DNA from: Algoriphagus kandeliae
GTDB taxonomy: Bacteria > Bacteroidota > Bacteroidia > Cytophagales > Cyclobacteriaceae
Reading direction: 5' to 3'
Length of the DNA: 64,000 bases
Assembly: GCF_004571135.1 (NCBI RefSeq)
Contig: NZ_SPSB01000001.1
Location: 1 to 64,000 of the forward strand
In this document: one piece after another, positions 45,961 to 55,494 of the stretch
Layout: the number at the start of each line of letters is the position of its first letter
How positions within the stretch are numbered: position 1 is the first letter of the stretch
The notes under the pieces: model-generated
Databases searched by the model: none
Seen by the model: the letters and a program-made list of their open reading frames with translations, nothing else
Told to the model about the DNA's origin: nothing
Made by a program: the position numbers and the translations under genes

Positions 45961-46009
45961 CGTCATTGCGAACGAAGTGAAGCCCGCCTTCCGGAGGGCA
46001 GGCAATCTT
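45961..46009. repeat. REP-like intergenic element
   Basis: Begins GTCATTGCGAACGAAGTGAAG and ends GGCAATCTT, with an internal hairpin GCCCGCC...GGGCAGGC. This layout (CATTGCGA ... GCAATCT) is a very widespread dispersed intergenic repeat in bacterial genomes. One copy only in the window. Confidence 0.65.
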
Positions 46010-46102
46010 AACTGATTTTATTTTAATCAACGATGAGATCCTTATGTTTCACTAGTGATGACGAACCTTATTCATTTGAAAAAACCTCTTGAAATAAATC
46101 GG

Positions 46103-46136
46103 AAACTCTCCCTAGAATAAGTAGGGAGAGTTTTTT
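46103..46136 (+). terminator. Terminator between the M42 peptidase and valS
   Basis: 12-bp stem AAACTCTCCCTA / TAGGGAGAGTTT with a 7-base loop, six T on the plus side. It touches the valS stop, so it may act in both directions. Confidence 0.88.
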
Positions 46137-48768
46137 ATCCCAATTTTGCCAAGCTATCCTCCAAAGCCTTGATTTTGGCTTCTGCGTCTGCCTGCTTTTT
46201 CTTTTCCGTTTCCACTACCTGAGCAGGAGCATTGTTGACGAAGCGCTCATTGGAAAGTTTTTTCATCACAGTTGCCAAGAAGCCTTTCGTGTACTCCAAC
46301 TCCTTCTGCAAATTGGCTTTCTCTTCTTCAACATTGATAGAATCTCCCATAGGGATAAAACACTCATCAGCCTTTACAACAAAGCTCATGGCGTTTTCCA
46401 CTTTCTCTGCAAAATTCAAAGAAGATAAGTTAGCCAATTTCGTCAATACAGACTCAAATCGAGCATACAAATCCGGGTTCTTTGAATTGATAGTTAGATC
46501 CAAAGCTTCTTTTGGAGACATTCCCTTAGAAGCTCTAAGATTTCGGATTTGAGATACCACTTCAAATACCTGAGCAGCTTCTTCGATGATTTTCTCATCA
46601 AAAGATGTTTGACTTGGCCAGCTCGCCAAAATCAGGGATTCTTCCACGCTTCTTTCCTGAATTTGATGCCAAATCTCCTCCGACAAGAAAGGCATGAAAG
46701 GATGCAAAACCTTCAAGATGCCTTCAAAGAAAGCGATGGTCTGATCGTAAGTTTTTTGGTCAATTGGCTGCTGATAGGCAGGTTTGATCATTTCTAGATA
46801 CCAAGAACAGAAATCATCCCAAACCAATTTATACGTAGCCATCAAGGCATCCGAAATTCGGAATTTCTCGAAATGATCATTTATCTCTGCCAAAGCCTGT
46901 TGGAATCGGTTTTCGAACCATTCTATACTGGCATCATTTGCTGATCCATCTAAATTAGCGTCAACCTCCCAGCCTTTTACCAAGCGGAAAGCATTCCAGA
47001 TTTTATTGGCAAAATTTCTTCCCTGTTCAACAAGCTTTTCATCAAAAGGTAGGTCATTTCCAGCAGGAGAGGAGAAGAGCATTCCGGTACGGACACCATC
47101 TGCTCCATATTGAGCAATCAATTCCAAAGGATCAGGCGAGTTGCCCAAAGACTTAGACATTTTTCTACCCAATTTATCCCGTACGATACCAGTCAAATAG
47201 ACATTTCGGAATGGTTTATCACCCATGTACTCGTAGCCAGCAATGATCATTCGGGCAACCCAGAAAAAGAGAATTTCCGGTGCCGTCACCAGGTCATTGG
47301 TCGGGTAATAATATTTCAGGTCTTCGTTTGGCTTTCCGGTAGTGAAGACATCAGTGTCAAAAACCGAAATCGGCCACAACCAAGAGCTGAACCAAGTGTC
47401 CAATACATCTTCATCTTGTTTTAGATCTTCCAAGGTGAAGTTTGCATTGAATTGTTCATTGGCAAGCTGAAGGGCTTCTTCAGCGGTTTTCGCTACCACA
47501 AATTCTCCATTTGGTAGATGAAAGGCAGGAATTCGATGCCCCCACCAAAGTTGGCGTGAGATACACCAATCCCGAACGTTCTCCATCCAAACCCGGTACA
47601 TATTTTTGAACTTCGGCGGATGAAGTTGAATGATATCATCCATTACAGCCTTAAATGCAGGTTTGGTGATTTCATCCATTTTCAGGAACCACTGTAACGA
47701 AAGTTTAGGTTCAATGACTGCATCCGTACGCTCGGAGTGTCCAACGTTTGACTTATAGTCCTCGATTTTTTCCAGTTGACCAGCTTCCTCGAGAAGCTTT
47801 CCGATTTTCTTTCTTGCAACAAATCGGTCCTCACCTACGAGGATTTGAGCCTTTTCATTTAAGGTGCCGTCATCATTGAGAATGTCGATTACCTCAAGTC
47901 TGTGTTTTACTCCAAGTTCGTAGTCATTCAGATCGTGAGCTGGAGTAACTTTCAAACATCCAGTTCCAAATTCCATATCCACATACTCATCCTCAATGAT
48001 AGGAACGGATCGATTGATCAAAGGAATAATCGCCTTTTTTCCTTTCAAATGGGTAAATCGTGGATCATTTGGATTGATGCAAATGGCTGAGTCAGCCATG
48101 ATAGTTTCCGGTCTGGTAGTGGCGATTGTCAAATATTCATTTTCAGAGCCTTCGATTTTATACTTGATGTAGTATAATTTCGATGCGACCTCCTTCATGA
48201 ACACCTCATCATCCGAAAGGGCAGTTTGTCCCTTTGGGTCCCAGTTTACCATACGGATGCCTCTGTAAATTTTTCCTTTTCGATAGAGATCCACGAAAAC
48301 AGAATTCACTGCATCGCTTAATCCCGGATCCATGGTAAAGGCAGTTCTATCCCAGTCGCAAGAAGCACCCAATTTTTTCAATTGCTCCAGGATAATTCCT
48401 CCATACTTTTCCTTCCATTCCCAAGCATGCTTGAGAAAATCTTCCCGGGAAATATCTTTTTTGTCGATGCCTTTTTCTTTTAAAAGCTGAACGACTTTGG
48501 TTTCAGTAGCAATGGAAGCATGATCTGTTCCGGGAATCCAGCAGGCATTTTTACCTTGCATACGAGCGCGACGAATCAATACATCCTGAATGGTATTATT
48601 CAGCATATGCCCCATGTGAAGGACGCCGGTTACGTTTGGTGGCGGGATCACAATAGTGTAGGGTTCTTTGCTGTAATCAACTTTCGATGAAAAAAGCTTA
48701 TGTTCCATCCAATAGGCATACCATTTGGCCTCGGCCTGTGACGGATCGTATTTACTGGAAATAGACAT
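46135..48768 (-). CDS. valS: Valyl-tRNA synthetase
   Basis: 877 aa, the usual length. Class I motifs HMGHMLN near 51-57 and KMSKSLGN near 536-543; the CP1 editing domain ([16 protein letters not shown]) near 218, and the C-terminal coiled coil (about 815-877) typical of ValS. It charges tRNA-Val and edits mischarged threonine. A full -7 element TATTTTTG (minus strand, 48794-48801) stands 26 bases before the ATG. Confidence 0.97.
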   Translation of the reverse strand: MSISSKYDPSQAEAKWYAYWMEHKLFSSKVDYSKEPYTIVIPPPNVTGVLHMGHMLNNTIQDVLIRRARMQGKNACWIPGTDHASIATETKVVQLLKEKGIDKKDISREDFLKHAWEWKEKYGGIILEQLKKLGASCDWDRTAFTMDPGLSDAVNSVFVDLYRKGKIYRGIRMVNWDPKGQTALSDDEVFMKEVASKLYYIKYKIEGSENEYLTIATTRPETIMADSAICINPNDPRFTHLKGKKAIIPLINRSVPIIEDEYVDMEFGTGCLKVTPAHDLNDYELGVKHRLEVIDILNDDGTLNEKAQILVGEDRFVARKKIGKLLEEAGQLEKIEDYKSNVGHSERTDAVIEPKLSLQWFLKMDEITKPAFKAVMDDIIQLHPPKFKNMYRVWMENVRDWCISRQLWWGHRIPAFHLPNGEFVVAKTAEEALQLANEQFNANFTLEDLKQDEDVLDTWFSSWLWPISVFDTDVFTTGKPNEDLKYYYPTNDLVTAPEILFFWVARMIIAGYEYMGDKPFRNVYLTGIVRDKLGRKMSKSLGNSPDPLELIAQYGADGVRTGMLFSSPAGNDLPFDEKLVEQGRNFANKIWNAFRLVKGWEVDANLDGSANDASIEWFENRFQQALAEINDHFEKFRISDALMATYKLVWDDFCSWYLEMIKPAYQQPIDQKTYDQTIAFFEGILKVLHPFMPFLSEEIWHQIQERSVEESLILASWPSQTSFDEKIIEEAAQVFEVVSQIRNLRASKGMSPKEALDLTINSKNPDLYARFESVLTKLANLSSLNFAEKVENAMSFVVKADECFIPMGDSINVEEEKANLQKELEYTKGFLATVMKKLSNERFVNNAPAQVVETEKKKQADAEAKIKALEDSLAKLG

Positions 48769-48793
48769 GCTCGGATTTTGTTTTTCGAAGTCG

Positions 48794-48801
48794 CAAAAAT
48801 A
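48794..48801 (-). promoter_or_regulatory. -7 promoter element of valS
   Basis: TATTTTTG on the minus strand, a full TAnnTTTG match. No clear -33 box. Confidence 0.4.
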
Positions 48802-48840
48802 GCAGAAAAAGGGGAAAAGGCCTTGATTGAATGGGTTTGT

Positions 48841-48881
48841 AAAAAATAAAAAGAGGCTGTCTCTACTAATTAGACAGCCTC
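48841..48881 (-). terminator. Terminator of the CocE-type hydrolase gene
   Basis: 10-bp stem GAGGCTGTCT / AGACAGCCTC, 9-base loop, followed on the minus strand by TTTTTATTTTTT. It lies 24 bases after the stop. Confidence 0.92.
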
Positions 48882-48904
48882 AAATAAGGATTCAAAATAT
48901 ATTT

Positions 48905-50791
48905 TTACTTTTTAATCATTGGCAATACCACTCGGCTAAGAAACTTTCCGCCATGGTGAATAGAATTCGTAGCAACTACTCCTTCGCTTTCATCATAATT
49001 ATTCCCACCGGTATTCATATTGCGATCGAATCTAGGGAAGTTTGAGCTTGTGACTTCAATCCGAATTCTATGTCCCTTATCGAAGTAATTGGATGTACTC
49101 ATAGGGGTCATTTTTATTTCGTAGACCTTCCCGTCTTCCATCCAAACCTCTTTATCATAGCCTTCGCGATAGCGAACACGCTGGATCGTTTCATCCAAGT
49201 TGTAAGCCGTTCCGTCTGGATAGACATCAATCAACTTGATTGTAACGTCAGTGTCTTTTACGTCTGAACTGAGGTATAGATAGGATTCAATAAATCCTGA
49301 TACTTCGACCCCTTCTTCCAATGGCTCGGAGGTATAAACTAATATATCATCCCGCAATTCCATTTCTGATTGATCAAAAGCGCCTCCTTGGACGGCATTT
49401 CCGGTACAGCACACATTCCCTCCATAGGAAGGAACAGGATTCATCGGGTCATAGGTAAAGGTGTCCTGATTTTCTTTTTTTGGAGCTTTTGAAACAAGTT
49501 TTCCATCTCCATTTCGGGTATTTGCATTTCCCTCTGAGTCCAAATAAAAGGAAGTCATGACCGCGTCTTTCGGAGGCCATACATCAGAAGACTGCCATTC
49601 GTTTGTACCCATGGTGAAGTAGGTAACCTTTGGTAATGCATCAATTGTCTGATTGGATTCTCCCTTGAGCCACTTGTCAAACCAAGCTGTGATTACTTCA
49701 TCGTAATTCCAGCGCGCATCGCCCATACTTCGCTCACCAACTACTGTGTTTTCTGTTGCTCGAGTGTAGGAGCAATGCAAAACAGGCGCAATGACCAAGT
49801 ATTGATTATCTCTGGCCATTTGGCTGATGGCGTTTTGGCGCACATGATTGTACAAAGCAATATTTGGAGAAGAGGAGACATCATACCAAGACACAAACCA
49901 CATGCTTGGCTTATCAAAAGGCATATCATCATGGTATAATCCGCCTTGATACCACCGCGCATCATTTGGTTTCCGGGTGATCATTTCTTCATAGATTCCC
50001 TGAGGTCCATTTACATTTTTGATGATGTCCTGAATAGGTAAATGTGCCAATCCTTCCTTCCAATCCACTCGTGGATATTCTGGAGCCATATCATAAAATC
50101 GCTGAAGGCGGAGTAAGTCTTCTTGACTGATTCCTCTTCGCAGTTTAGGTGCCAAAGGATCATGTTGTGTGCCATAGAGCCATGCTGTAAAAAGCATTTG
50201 ACCTGCTCCGCCTCTATACCAGTTTCCTTGCTCAAAATATTCTCCAATTCGGCCCACGCCGGCACCATATCCCTGAGGAACCAAAGCTGCCAAAGCTGGG
50301 TGATTTAAGGAAGCGGCAGCCATTTGCCATTCAGCTGTGGAAGAACAGCCCAACAGGCCGATTTTGCCATTACTCCAGGCTTGTTTTGACATCCAATCAA
50401 AAGCATCATAACTATCCGTCAGAGGTGTTCCGAGAATATCCCATTCTCCTTCTGAGAAGAATCTTCCTCGTTCATTTTGAACGACATAGGCATAACCCTT
50501 TTTTACCCAATCCAGGGCAGTTTGGAGAGTACGGGTTCGCATTTCTCCATCTCCATAGGTATTGAAATTATATGGGGTCCGGGAGAATACAATAGGAACA
50601 GGTTGATCTGTTTTAGGCCGATAAATATCTGTTGCCAAACGAATACCATCCCGCATTGGCATCATGACCTTTTGATCGACAATTGCTACTTGCTCAAGTT
50701 GATCCAGGATCGAAATTTCCTGGGCTTGAATTTGCAGCGTAAAGAGGAAAAACAAAAAGAGCACGAGAGCTCGAGGATTGAATCTATACAT
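48905..50791 (-). CDS. CocE/NonD family hydrolase (X-Pro dipeptidyl-peptidase-like)
   Basis: 628 aa. A signal peptide ends near IQAQ (residues 1-23). The S15/CocE alpha/beta hydrolase domain has RTPYN, the nucleophile region [13 protein letters not shown] (Ser near 150) and a His in [10 protein letters not shown]; the C-terminal jelly-roll domain (about 400-628) is complete. Family members cut X-Pro peptides, acyl-amino acid esters or beta-lactam side chains; here a secreted peptidase or acylase is most likely. Transcribed alone, with its own terminator. Confidence 0.9.
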   Translation of the reverse strand: MYRFNPRALVLFLFFLFTLQIQAQEISILDQLEQVAIVDQKVMMPMRDGIRLATDIYRPKTDQPVPIVFSRTPYNFNTYGDGEMRTRTLQTALDWVKKGYAYVVQNERGRFFSEGEWDILGTPLTDSYDAFDWMSKQAWSNGKIGLLGCSSTAEWQMAAASLNHPALAALVPQGYGAGVGRIGEYFEQGNWYRGGAGQMLFTAWLYGTQHDPLAPKLRRGISQEDLLRLQRFYDMAPEYPRVDWKEGLAHLPIQDIIKNVNGPQGIYEEMITRKPNDARWYQGGLYHDDMPFDKPSMWFVSWYDVSSSPNIALYNHVRQNAISQMARDNQYLVIAPVLHCSYTRATENTVVGERSMGDARWNYDEVITAWFDKWLKGESNQTIDALPKVTYFTMGTNEWQSSDVWPPKDAVMTSFYLDSEGNANTRNGDGKLVSKAPKKENQDTFTYDPMNPVPSYGGNVCCTGNAVQGGAFDQSEMELRDDILVYTSEPLEEGVEVSGFIESYLYLSSDVKDTDVTIKLIDVYPDGTAYNLDETIQRVRYREGYDKEVWMEDGKVYEIKMTPMSTSNYFDKGHRIRIEVTSSNFPRFDRNMNTGGNNYDESEGVVATNSIHHGGKFLSRVVLPMIKK

Positions 50792-50908
50792 AAGATTAAA
50801 TTTTGGACTGACTGAATTTACTGGAAAGCTTCAAAAGATTAGATAATGCTTTGAGATTTTCTTTTCCAAGTAAATTTTCCTTTCACTTTTCATTTCATGG
50901 ATAAGCCT

Positions 50909-50916
50909 TAAATTTG
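50909..50916 (+). promoter_or_regulatory. -7 promoter element of fumarylacetoacetase
   Basis: TAAATTTG, a full TAnnTTTG match 33 bases before the ATG; TTTTC at 50887-50891 is a weak -33 candidate (17-base spacing). Confidence 0.45.
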
Positions 50917-50948
50917 CCCTCTCAAATTTTTAATTTGTAGCGAAACGA

Positions 50949-52211
50949 ATGATGATGTCTGAGCTGAAAACGTGGGTTGAAATACCGAAAAACTCCGATT
51001 TTACAATTTACAACCTACCCTTTGGTGTTTTTAAAAATAAGCGCCTTAGTCCCAGAATTGGAATTGCAATTGGAGATAAAATTGTAGACTTGAGTGTATT
51101 GGATCAAGAGGGCTTCTTCTCGGATCTTTTCCTTCCTGAAGGAATATTTCTTCAGGATTCACTCAATGAACTCATTGCTTTAGGCAAAAACCAAACTCGA
51201 AAAATTCGAGAGCGGGTACAGGATTTATTGCTTACTGATAATGAGAAACTTCGTGATCATTCAATCCGAGGGAAAGTAATGGTCAACCGCAAGGAGGCCG
51301 AAATGCTTCTACCCGTTAAAATTGGTGATTATACAGATTTTTACAGCTCCATGGAACATGCCACTAATGTGGGTAAAATGTTCCGCGATCCCGAAAATGC
51401 CCTTTTGCCAAACTGGAAGCATTTGCCTGTTGGCTATCATGGTCGGGCATCTTCCATCATTCCTTCAGGGGTAAATATTCACAGACCAAAAGGTCAGTTT
51501 AAGGATCCTGATATGGAAAGCCCTTCTTTCGGACCTAGTAGAAGAATGGATTTCGAGCTGGAATTGGCATTTATCACCGGCAAACCAACCAAATTAGGCG
51601 ACTCGGTTTCTACTGCCGAAGCAGAAGATTACATTTTTGGCTTTGTGCTATTCAATGACTGGTCTGCGCGTGATATTCAAGCATGGGAATATGTTCCCCT
51701 AGGACCTTTCTTGGGTAAAAACTTCGCTTCTTCCATTTCTCCTTGGGTAGTGACTTTGGAGGCTTTGGATTATTTCCGAGTGGAAGGACCAAAGCAAGAC
51801 CCGGAAGTTTTGCCTTATCTACAGTGTGAAGGTGCTCATAGTTTTGATATTAATCTGGAGGCTTACATACAGCCTGAGGGAGCGAAGCAAGCGAGTCGAG
51901 TATGTCGATCCAATTTCAAATACATGTATTGGAATATAGCCCAACAATTGGCTCACCATACAGTCAATGGCTGTAATATCAATGTGGGCGATATGATGGC
52001 TTCAGGAACTATTTCAGGTCCAACGGAGGATTCCTTTGGATCTATGTTGGAATTAAGCTGGAAAGGAAGTAAACCTGTCAAATTGGAAACAGGGGAGGAG
52101 CGGAAGTTTATCGAAGACGGAGATACGGTCATCATGAAAGGCTATGCCGAAAAAGATGGAATTCGTGTTGGATTCGGAGAGGTGAGGTCTAAGCTGCTTC
52201 CTGCGAAGTAA
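50949..52211 (+). CDS. fahA: Fumarylacetoacetase
   Basis: 420 aa. The N-terminal FAH SH3-like domain (LPFGVFKNKRLSPRIGIAIGD shortened: LPFGVFKNKRLSPRIGIAIG) precedes the hydrolase domain with DYTDFYSSMEHATNVGKMFR (metal Asp and catalytic His), LPVGYHGRASSI, DFELELAFITGK and FVLFNDWSARDIQAWEY (metal Asp). All are intact. It cleaves fumarylacetoacetate to fumarate and acetoacetate at the end of tyrosine breakdown. Three ATG codons stand in a row at the start. No other tyrosine-degradation gene is in the window; the gene is monocistronic with a strong terminator. Confidence 0.95.
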   Translation: MMMSELKTWVEIPKNSDFTIYNLPFGVFKNKRLSPRIGIAIGDKIVDLSVLDQEGFFSDLFLPEGIFLQDSLNELIALGKNQTRKIRERVQDLLLTDNEKLRDHSIRGKVMVNRKEAEMLLPVKIGDYTDFYSSMEHATNVGKMFRDPENALLPNWKHLPVGYHGRASSIIPSGVNIHRPKGQFKDPDMESPSFGPSRRMDFELELAFITGKPTKLGDSVSTAEAEDYIFGFVLFNDWSARDIQAWEYVPLGPFLGKNFASSISPWVVTLEALDYFRVEGPKQDPEVLPYLQCEGAHSFDINLEAYIQPEGAKQASRVCRSNFKYMYWNIAQQLAHHTVNGCNINVGDMMASGTISGPTEDSFGSMLELSWKGSKPVKLETGEERKFIEDGDTVIMKGYAEKDGIRVGFGEVRSKLLPAK

Positions 52212-52235
52212 ATAAGGTATATTTTAGAGAAAGCA

Positions 52236-52270
52236 AAATCCCTGATCGTTAGCAATCAGGGATTTTTTTT
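52236..52270 (+). terminator. Terminator of fumarylacetoacetase
   Basis: 11-bp stem AAATCCCTGAT / ATCAGGGATTT, 8-base loop, then a run of T. Confidence 0.93.
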
Positions 52271-52380
52271 GACTGTAATTCAGATGGTTTAAGAGGATTA
52301 AATCAGTTTACAAAAAAGTTATGCAACATGTTCCTATGAAATAAATAAGGTCTCATATTCTTCGGTTCAAAGGCAAAATA

Positions 52381-52493
52381 ACCACATAGTTACATAGAAA
52401 ACATAGAAAAAATCGCCAATAATTAGGATGCTTTGAATTTAGCTAATAGCTGCATTTTCTTCTCCAAGACGCTATGTGAGCTATGATTCTATG
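52381..52493. repeat. Mirror-spaced inverted repeat of CATAG units without a gene
   Basis: In the 361-base gap after fumarylacetoacetase. Left arm: CATAG at 52385, 52393 and 52402. Right arm: CTATG at 52472, 52481 and 52489. The outer ends are ACCACATAG and CTATGTGGT. Spacings 8,9 on the left are mirrored as 9,8 on the right. The 65 bases between arms have no open frame. It resembles termini of a small repeat-bounded cassette whose gene is missing. Nothing else is seen in the gap apart from the terminator. Confidence 0.7.
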
Positions 52494-52572
52494 TGGTGAA
52501 AAAAATTCTGACTTTGTTAAGGCATTTCAGAAGCTAAATTTTCATACCTCTAAGAAATCCAATAATTGTTTT

Positions 52573-53355
52573 CTATTTCCTAGATTCTAGAATTTCCAGC
52601 AATAACTCAGGTTCATCGGTAGTTATCTGGTTAATTCCTTGATCCAATAGCCAGGTCATAGTTTCTGGGTCGTTTACTGTCCAGGAATTGGTGATAAGCC
52701 CAAGCTCTCTTGCTTCCTGAATCCATTCAGGTTTCATTTTTAAAACGCGGTAATTGTAGTCAAATCCATAAAAACCGGCTTCCTTCAATTCAGCTGGAGA
52801 TTTGTTTCCTGTGAGATATGAAATTTTAGCTTGGGGGTCTGTCGCTATTGCTTTCAATCCTCCTTCATAGCTAAAGGTTATGTATTCTACCCAATCTTGC
52901 GCTTGAAGTTCATGAACCATCTTTACAACTAATTCTCCGATTTTTTCACTTCGCTCTACGCTGATTTCAGATGGCTTAAACTCCAAGATCAACTTGGTTT
53001 TTTGCTGCTTCATCCCTTCCTGAAGGTACTCTTTAAGGGTAGGGATTTTTTCTCCATTCGGAAGTTTCTTTGTAAGAAGTTCTTCATAGGTGACGTGCTC
53101 GATATCCATTCCTTCAAATTCCGCATCATGATTGACTACCAAAACTTCATCAGCTGTCATCCAGACATCAAACTCAGAACCTTCACAGCCCAATCGAATA
53201 GCTTCGCGAAGGGAAGCGAGGGAATTTTGAGGAAATGAATTCTTCTTCCAAGCTCCACGGTGAGCAATCACTTTGTTTTGAATGAAACTTGACTGAGCAA
53301 GTGTGGAGAGAGAAAGTGAGAAAAGGAAAAACATGATTAAGAGTAATCGTTGCAT
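52573..53355 (-). CDS. Glycerophosphodiester phosphodiesterase
   Basis: 260 aa. A signal peptide ends near LAQS (about residue 22). GDPD motifs: IAHRGAWKKNSFPQNS (catalytic His), GSEFDVWMTAD (metal Glu/Asp) and VVNHDAEF (second His); LILEFKPS and the terminal NQITTDEPELL fit. It should cleave periplasmic glycerophosphodiesters to glycerol 3-phosphate and an alcohol. Monocistronic. Confidence 0.92.
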   Translation of the reverse strand: MQRLLLIMFFLFSLSLSTLAQSSFIQNKVIAHRGAWKKNSFPQNSLASLREAIRLGCEGSEFDVWMTADEVLVVNHDAEFEGMDIEHVTYEELLTKKLPNGEKIPTLKEYLQEGMKQQKTKLILEFKPSEISVERSEKIGELVVKMVHELQAQDWVEYITFSYEGGLKAIATDPQAKISYLTGNKSPAELKEAGFYGFDYNYRVLKMKPEWIQEARELGLITNSWTVNDPETMTWLLDQGINQITTDEPELLLEILESRK

Positions 53356-53391
53356 GAGAAATCGCTTGAAGTAAATAAGGTTTTTGATTAA

Positions 53392-53523
53392 TCAGTTTTC
53401 TTCTTGCTTGGAGCCTTCGTTTTTATCCGAACCTGACATTTTATATATCAGCCAGCCGATTCCAACCACAAAGTGAAGTGCCAAGATAGATACGACTATG
53501 ATTAGGGTGGTATTGTCTTGCAT
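53392..53523 (-). CDS. 43-aa single-pass membrane protein
   Basis: 43 codons, ATG at 53523, TGA at 53392-53394. One hydrophobic helix at about residues 7-27 (LIIVVSILALHFVVGIGWLI) is followed by a charged, Lys/Glu-rich tail (SGSDKNEGSKQEEN), so N-out/C-in is likely. Helix followed by a polar tail and a clean frame in an otherwise empty gap argue for a real gene. It lies between the TIM-barrel lipoprotein and the phosphodiesterase on the same strand, behind a terminator. Function unknown. Confidence 0.62.
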   Translation of the reverse strand: MQDNTTLIIVVSILALHFVVGIGWLIYKMSGSDKNEGSKQEEN

Positions 53524-53552
53524 GGTTTTTTGGAAGAGAAAAACTTCTAAAT

Positions 53553-53577
53553 GAAAAAGCCAACCCGAAGGTTGGCT
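53553..53577 (-). terminator. Terminator of the TIM-barrel lipoprotein gene
   Basis: Stem AGCCAACC / GGTTGGCT with a 4-base loop, then TTTTTCATTT on the minus strand, 13 bases after the stop. Confidence 0.88.
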
Positions 53578-53589
53578 AGTTAAGATTGT

Positions 53590-54495
53590 TTATTGGAAAC
53601 CAAATTTTTTCAAGCCTTCATGGCTAATTTTTATCGCTTCCAATGGATCCAATCCAAAGGTGTTGTCCTGCTCTACCAAGTAGTAAACCATTCCTGATTT
53701 ATCCTTTTCTGCCAGGATTTTGGCAAAGTCTATGTTTCCTGTTCCTACGGGAGCAAAGTTGCCTTCGTCATTCATGTCTTTTACATGCCATGCATTGAAC
53801 CGGCCAGGATATTTTTCAAAGTAGGCCAAAGGATCTGCACCTGCTTTGGTAACCCAGAAAAGGTCCATCTGATAATTCACATGAGCTGGATCAGTATTTT
53901 CTAGGATGTAATCTGTCAAAATCGTACCGTCTTCCATAGGCTTAAATTCAAAGTCGTGGTTGTGGTATAAAAGTTTCAGTCCTGCAGCACTGCACTTTTC
54001 GCCAATGGTGGAAAGAATATTCACCAAATCTTCCTTGGTACCTTTCATTCCCATACCATCTGGTCCGAAGGTAAACATACCCATAGGAGGGACAGGGATC
54101 ACAAAGTATTCAAATCCTGCCGCCTTGGTTGCTGCGATTTGTTCATCTGCATTTTCCAAAGTTACGCCACCCATGTGGGTACTTTTTGGTTCAAGGCCAA
54201 TAGATTCTAGATAGCTTTTGAACTCTGCTGGTTCCATACCATAGAATTTTCCGTCAGCATAACCTGCAGCTTCAACATAAGCGTAGCCTGCATCTGCAAC
54301 TTTTTGAAGGGTTCCTTTAGGGTCAGTACCCATCGCATCTCGTAATGTGTATAGGGCCAAGCCTCCAAAATTAGAAGAAGTCATCTCGGTAGTTTCTTTC
54401 GTTTCTGTCGATTCAGTTGTCTCTGCGGTTTGTTGGCTGCAAGAAGCCAGCCCGACTGCCAATAAGGCGCTCAATAAGAAGGGGTATTTTTTCAT
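53590..54495 (-). CDS. Sugar phosphate isomerase/epimerase-like lipoprotein
   Basis: 301 aa from the ATG at 54495 (MKKYPFLLSALLA); an in-frame upstream codon is less likely. The lipobox is LASC (Cys near 19), followed by a Thr/Glu-rich linker. The TIM barrel has YTLRDAM, YVEAAGYADGKFYG, KSTHMGGVTLENADEQ, LLYHNHDFEF (metal Glu/His region) and NYQMDLFWVTKAGADP, then WHVKDM. The metal residues look present. Xylose-isomerase-like TIM barrels exported as lipoproteins are common in Bacteroidota; the substrate is unknown. Confidence 0.9.
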   Translation of the reverse strand: MKKYPFLLSALLAVGLASCSQQTAETTESTETKETTEMTSSNFGGLALYTLRDAMGTDPKGTLQKVADAGYAYVEAAGYADGKFYGMEPAEFKSYLESIGLEPKSTHMGGVTLENADEQIAATKAAGFEYFVIPVPPMGMFTFGPDGMGMKGTKEDLVNILSTIGEKCSAAGLKLLYHNHDFEFKPMEDGTILTDYILENTDPAHVNYQMDLFWVTKAGADPLAYFEKYPGRFNAWHVKDMNDEGNFAPVGTGNIDFAKILAEKDKSGMVYYLVEQDNTFGLDPLEAIKISHEGLKKFGFQ

Positions 54496-54576
54496 AGTGA
54501 TAAGCATTTGGTCACTAATTTACCCAAAAAAGAGACTCTTTAAGAATATGCTGCTAAAAAGCTTCCTGAATTTTTC

Positions 54577-55494
54577 TTACCACTTAACCACTCCCGAACC
54601 CCCGCAAATACTGCAGGTGGATTCTCGGTCTGGAGAACGGACGGTGTAGACAGGTGCACTACCGGCATATTCTCTTGAGACCTTTCCATCTGTAGATCGA
54701 TAAACGTTATAGGAAGGACTTCCCTGAACTTGTCTGGATCTTCCAGGAATCATCATGGTTCCTTTTCCATCACACATGGGGCAGCGTTCATGATCGGGAT
54801 GTTGTGGACTGCCTCCTTTGGTAATAGAGTAAGTGACGCTTGGTTTGGGAACTTGGATTTGACCACTGATTACCTTTACAGTTTGGCCATTGGGGGCAAA
54901 ATAGGTCCCGGTAAACTCCTCGTCACTTTGGTAAGATCCTGTATACCTCCAACCATTTGAGTAATAGTAAGTTCCTTCTCCCTGCTTCATGCCGTTAGCT
55001 ACATTGCCCACGTAGCGATCACCGTTGGCAAAATCCCATTCTCCATTTCCATTGGGTTGGAAATCTTTGAAGTTGCCTACGTATTTGTTTCCGGAAGGGA
55101 AATGATATTCTCCTTTTCCATTCGAGCAGTCGCCTGAAACACAACGAGGATCACGCTTTGCCTGATAGGATTTATAATCTTGGGCCTCTACCTTATAGTA
55201 TTGGCTTTCGACTTTTTTTCCCATGTAGTATTCTACCTCTTCATAAGAACCATCTTCGAAAATGATTCTCCCAAATCCATGCTCTAACCCTTTTTTTACT
55301 TCTCCTTCGTAGCGATAGGATTCATAGTACATAGTTCCAGCTCCTTCGGGCATTCCTTTTACAAAAGTTCCTTCATAAATGCAGTAGATCAGATCCATTT
55401 TTCCGAATCCATTTTTGCAATCACCTTCTAGGCACTGCGCTTTTAGTGCAAAAAGAGTAAGAAAGAAAATAAGCGTAAATGGTACAGTCTTCAT
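54577..55494 (-). CDS. MORN-repeat secreted protein with CxxCxGxG motifs
   Basis: 305 aa. A signal peptide is followed by C-L-E-G-D-C-KNGFG. Two blocks of MORN repeats (YEGEVKKGLEHGFGRIIF; YVGNFKDFQPNGNGEWDF; YVGNVANGMKQGEGTYYY; YTGSYQ) cover about 35-195. The C-terminal part holds CPMCDGKG near 238 and a final CSICGGSG near 297, the zinc-finger motif of DnaJ-type central domains. The repeated WDF/YY blocks suggest a beta sheet platform on the envelope. It overlaps the TPR gene by one base (TGATG). Confidence 0.85.
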   Translation of the reverse strand: MKTVPFTLIFFLTLFALKAQCLEGDCKNGFGKMDLIYCIYEGTFVKGMPEGAGTMYYESYRYEGEVKKGLEHGFGRIIFEDGSYEEVEYYMGKKVESQYYKVEAQDYKSYQAKRDPRCVSGDCSNGKGEYHFPSGNKYVGNFKDFQPNGNGEWDFANGDRYVGNVANGMKQGEGTYYYSNGWRYTGSYQSDEEFTGTYFAPNGQTVKVISGQIQVPKPSVTYSITKGGSPQHPDHERCPMCDGKGTMMIPGRSRQVQGSPSYNVYRSTDGKVSREYAGSAPVYTVRSPDRESTCSICGGSGVVKW

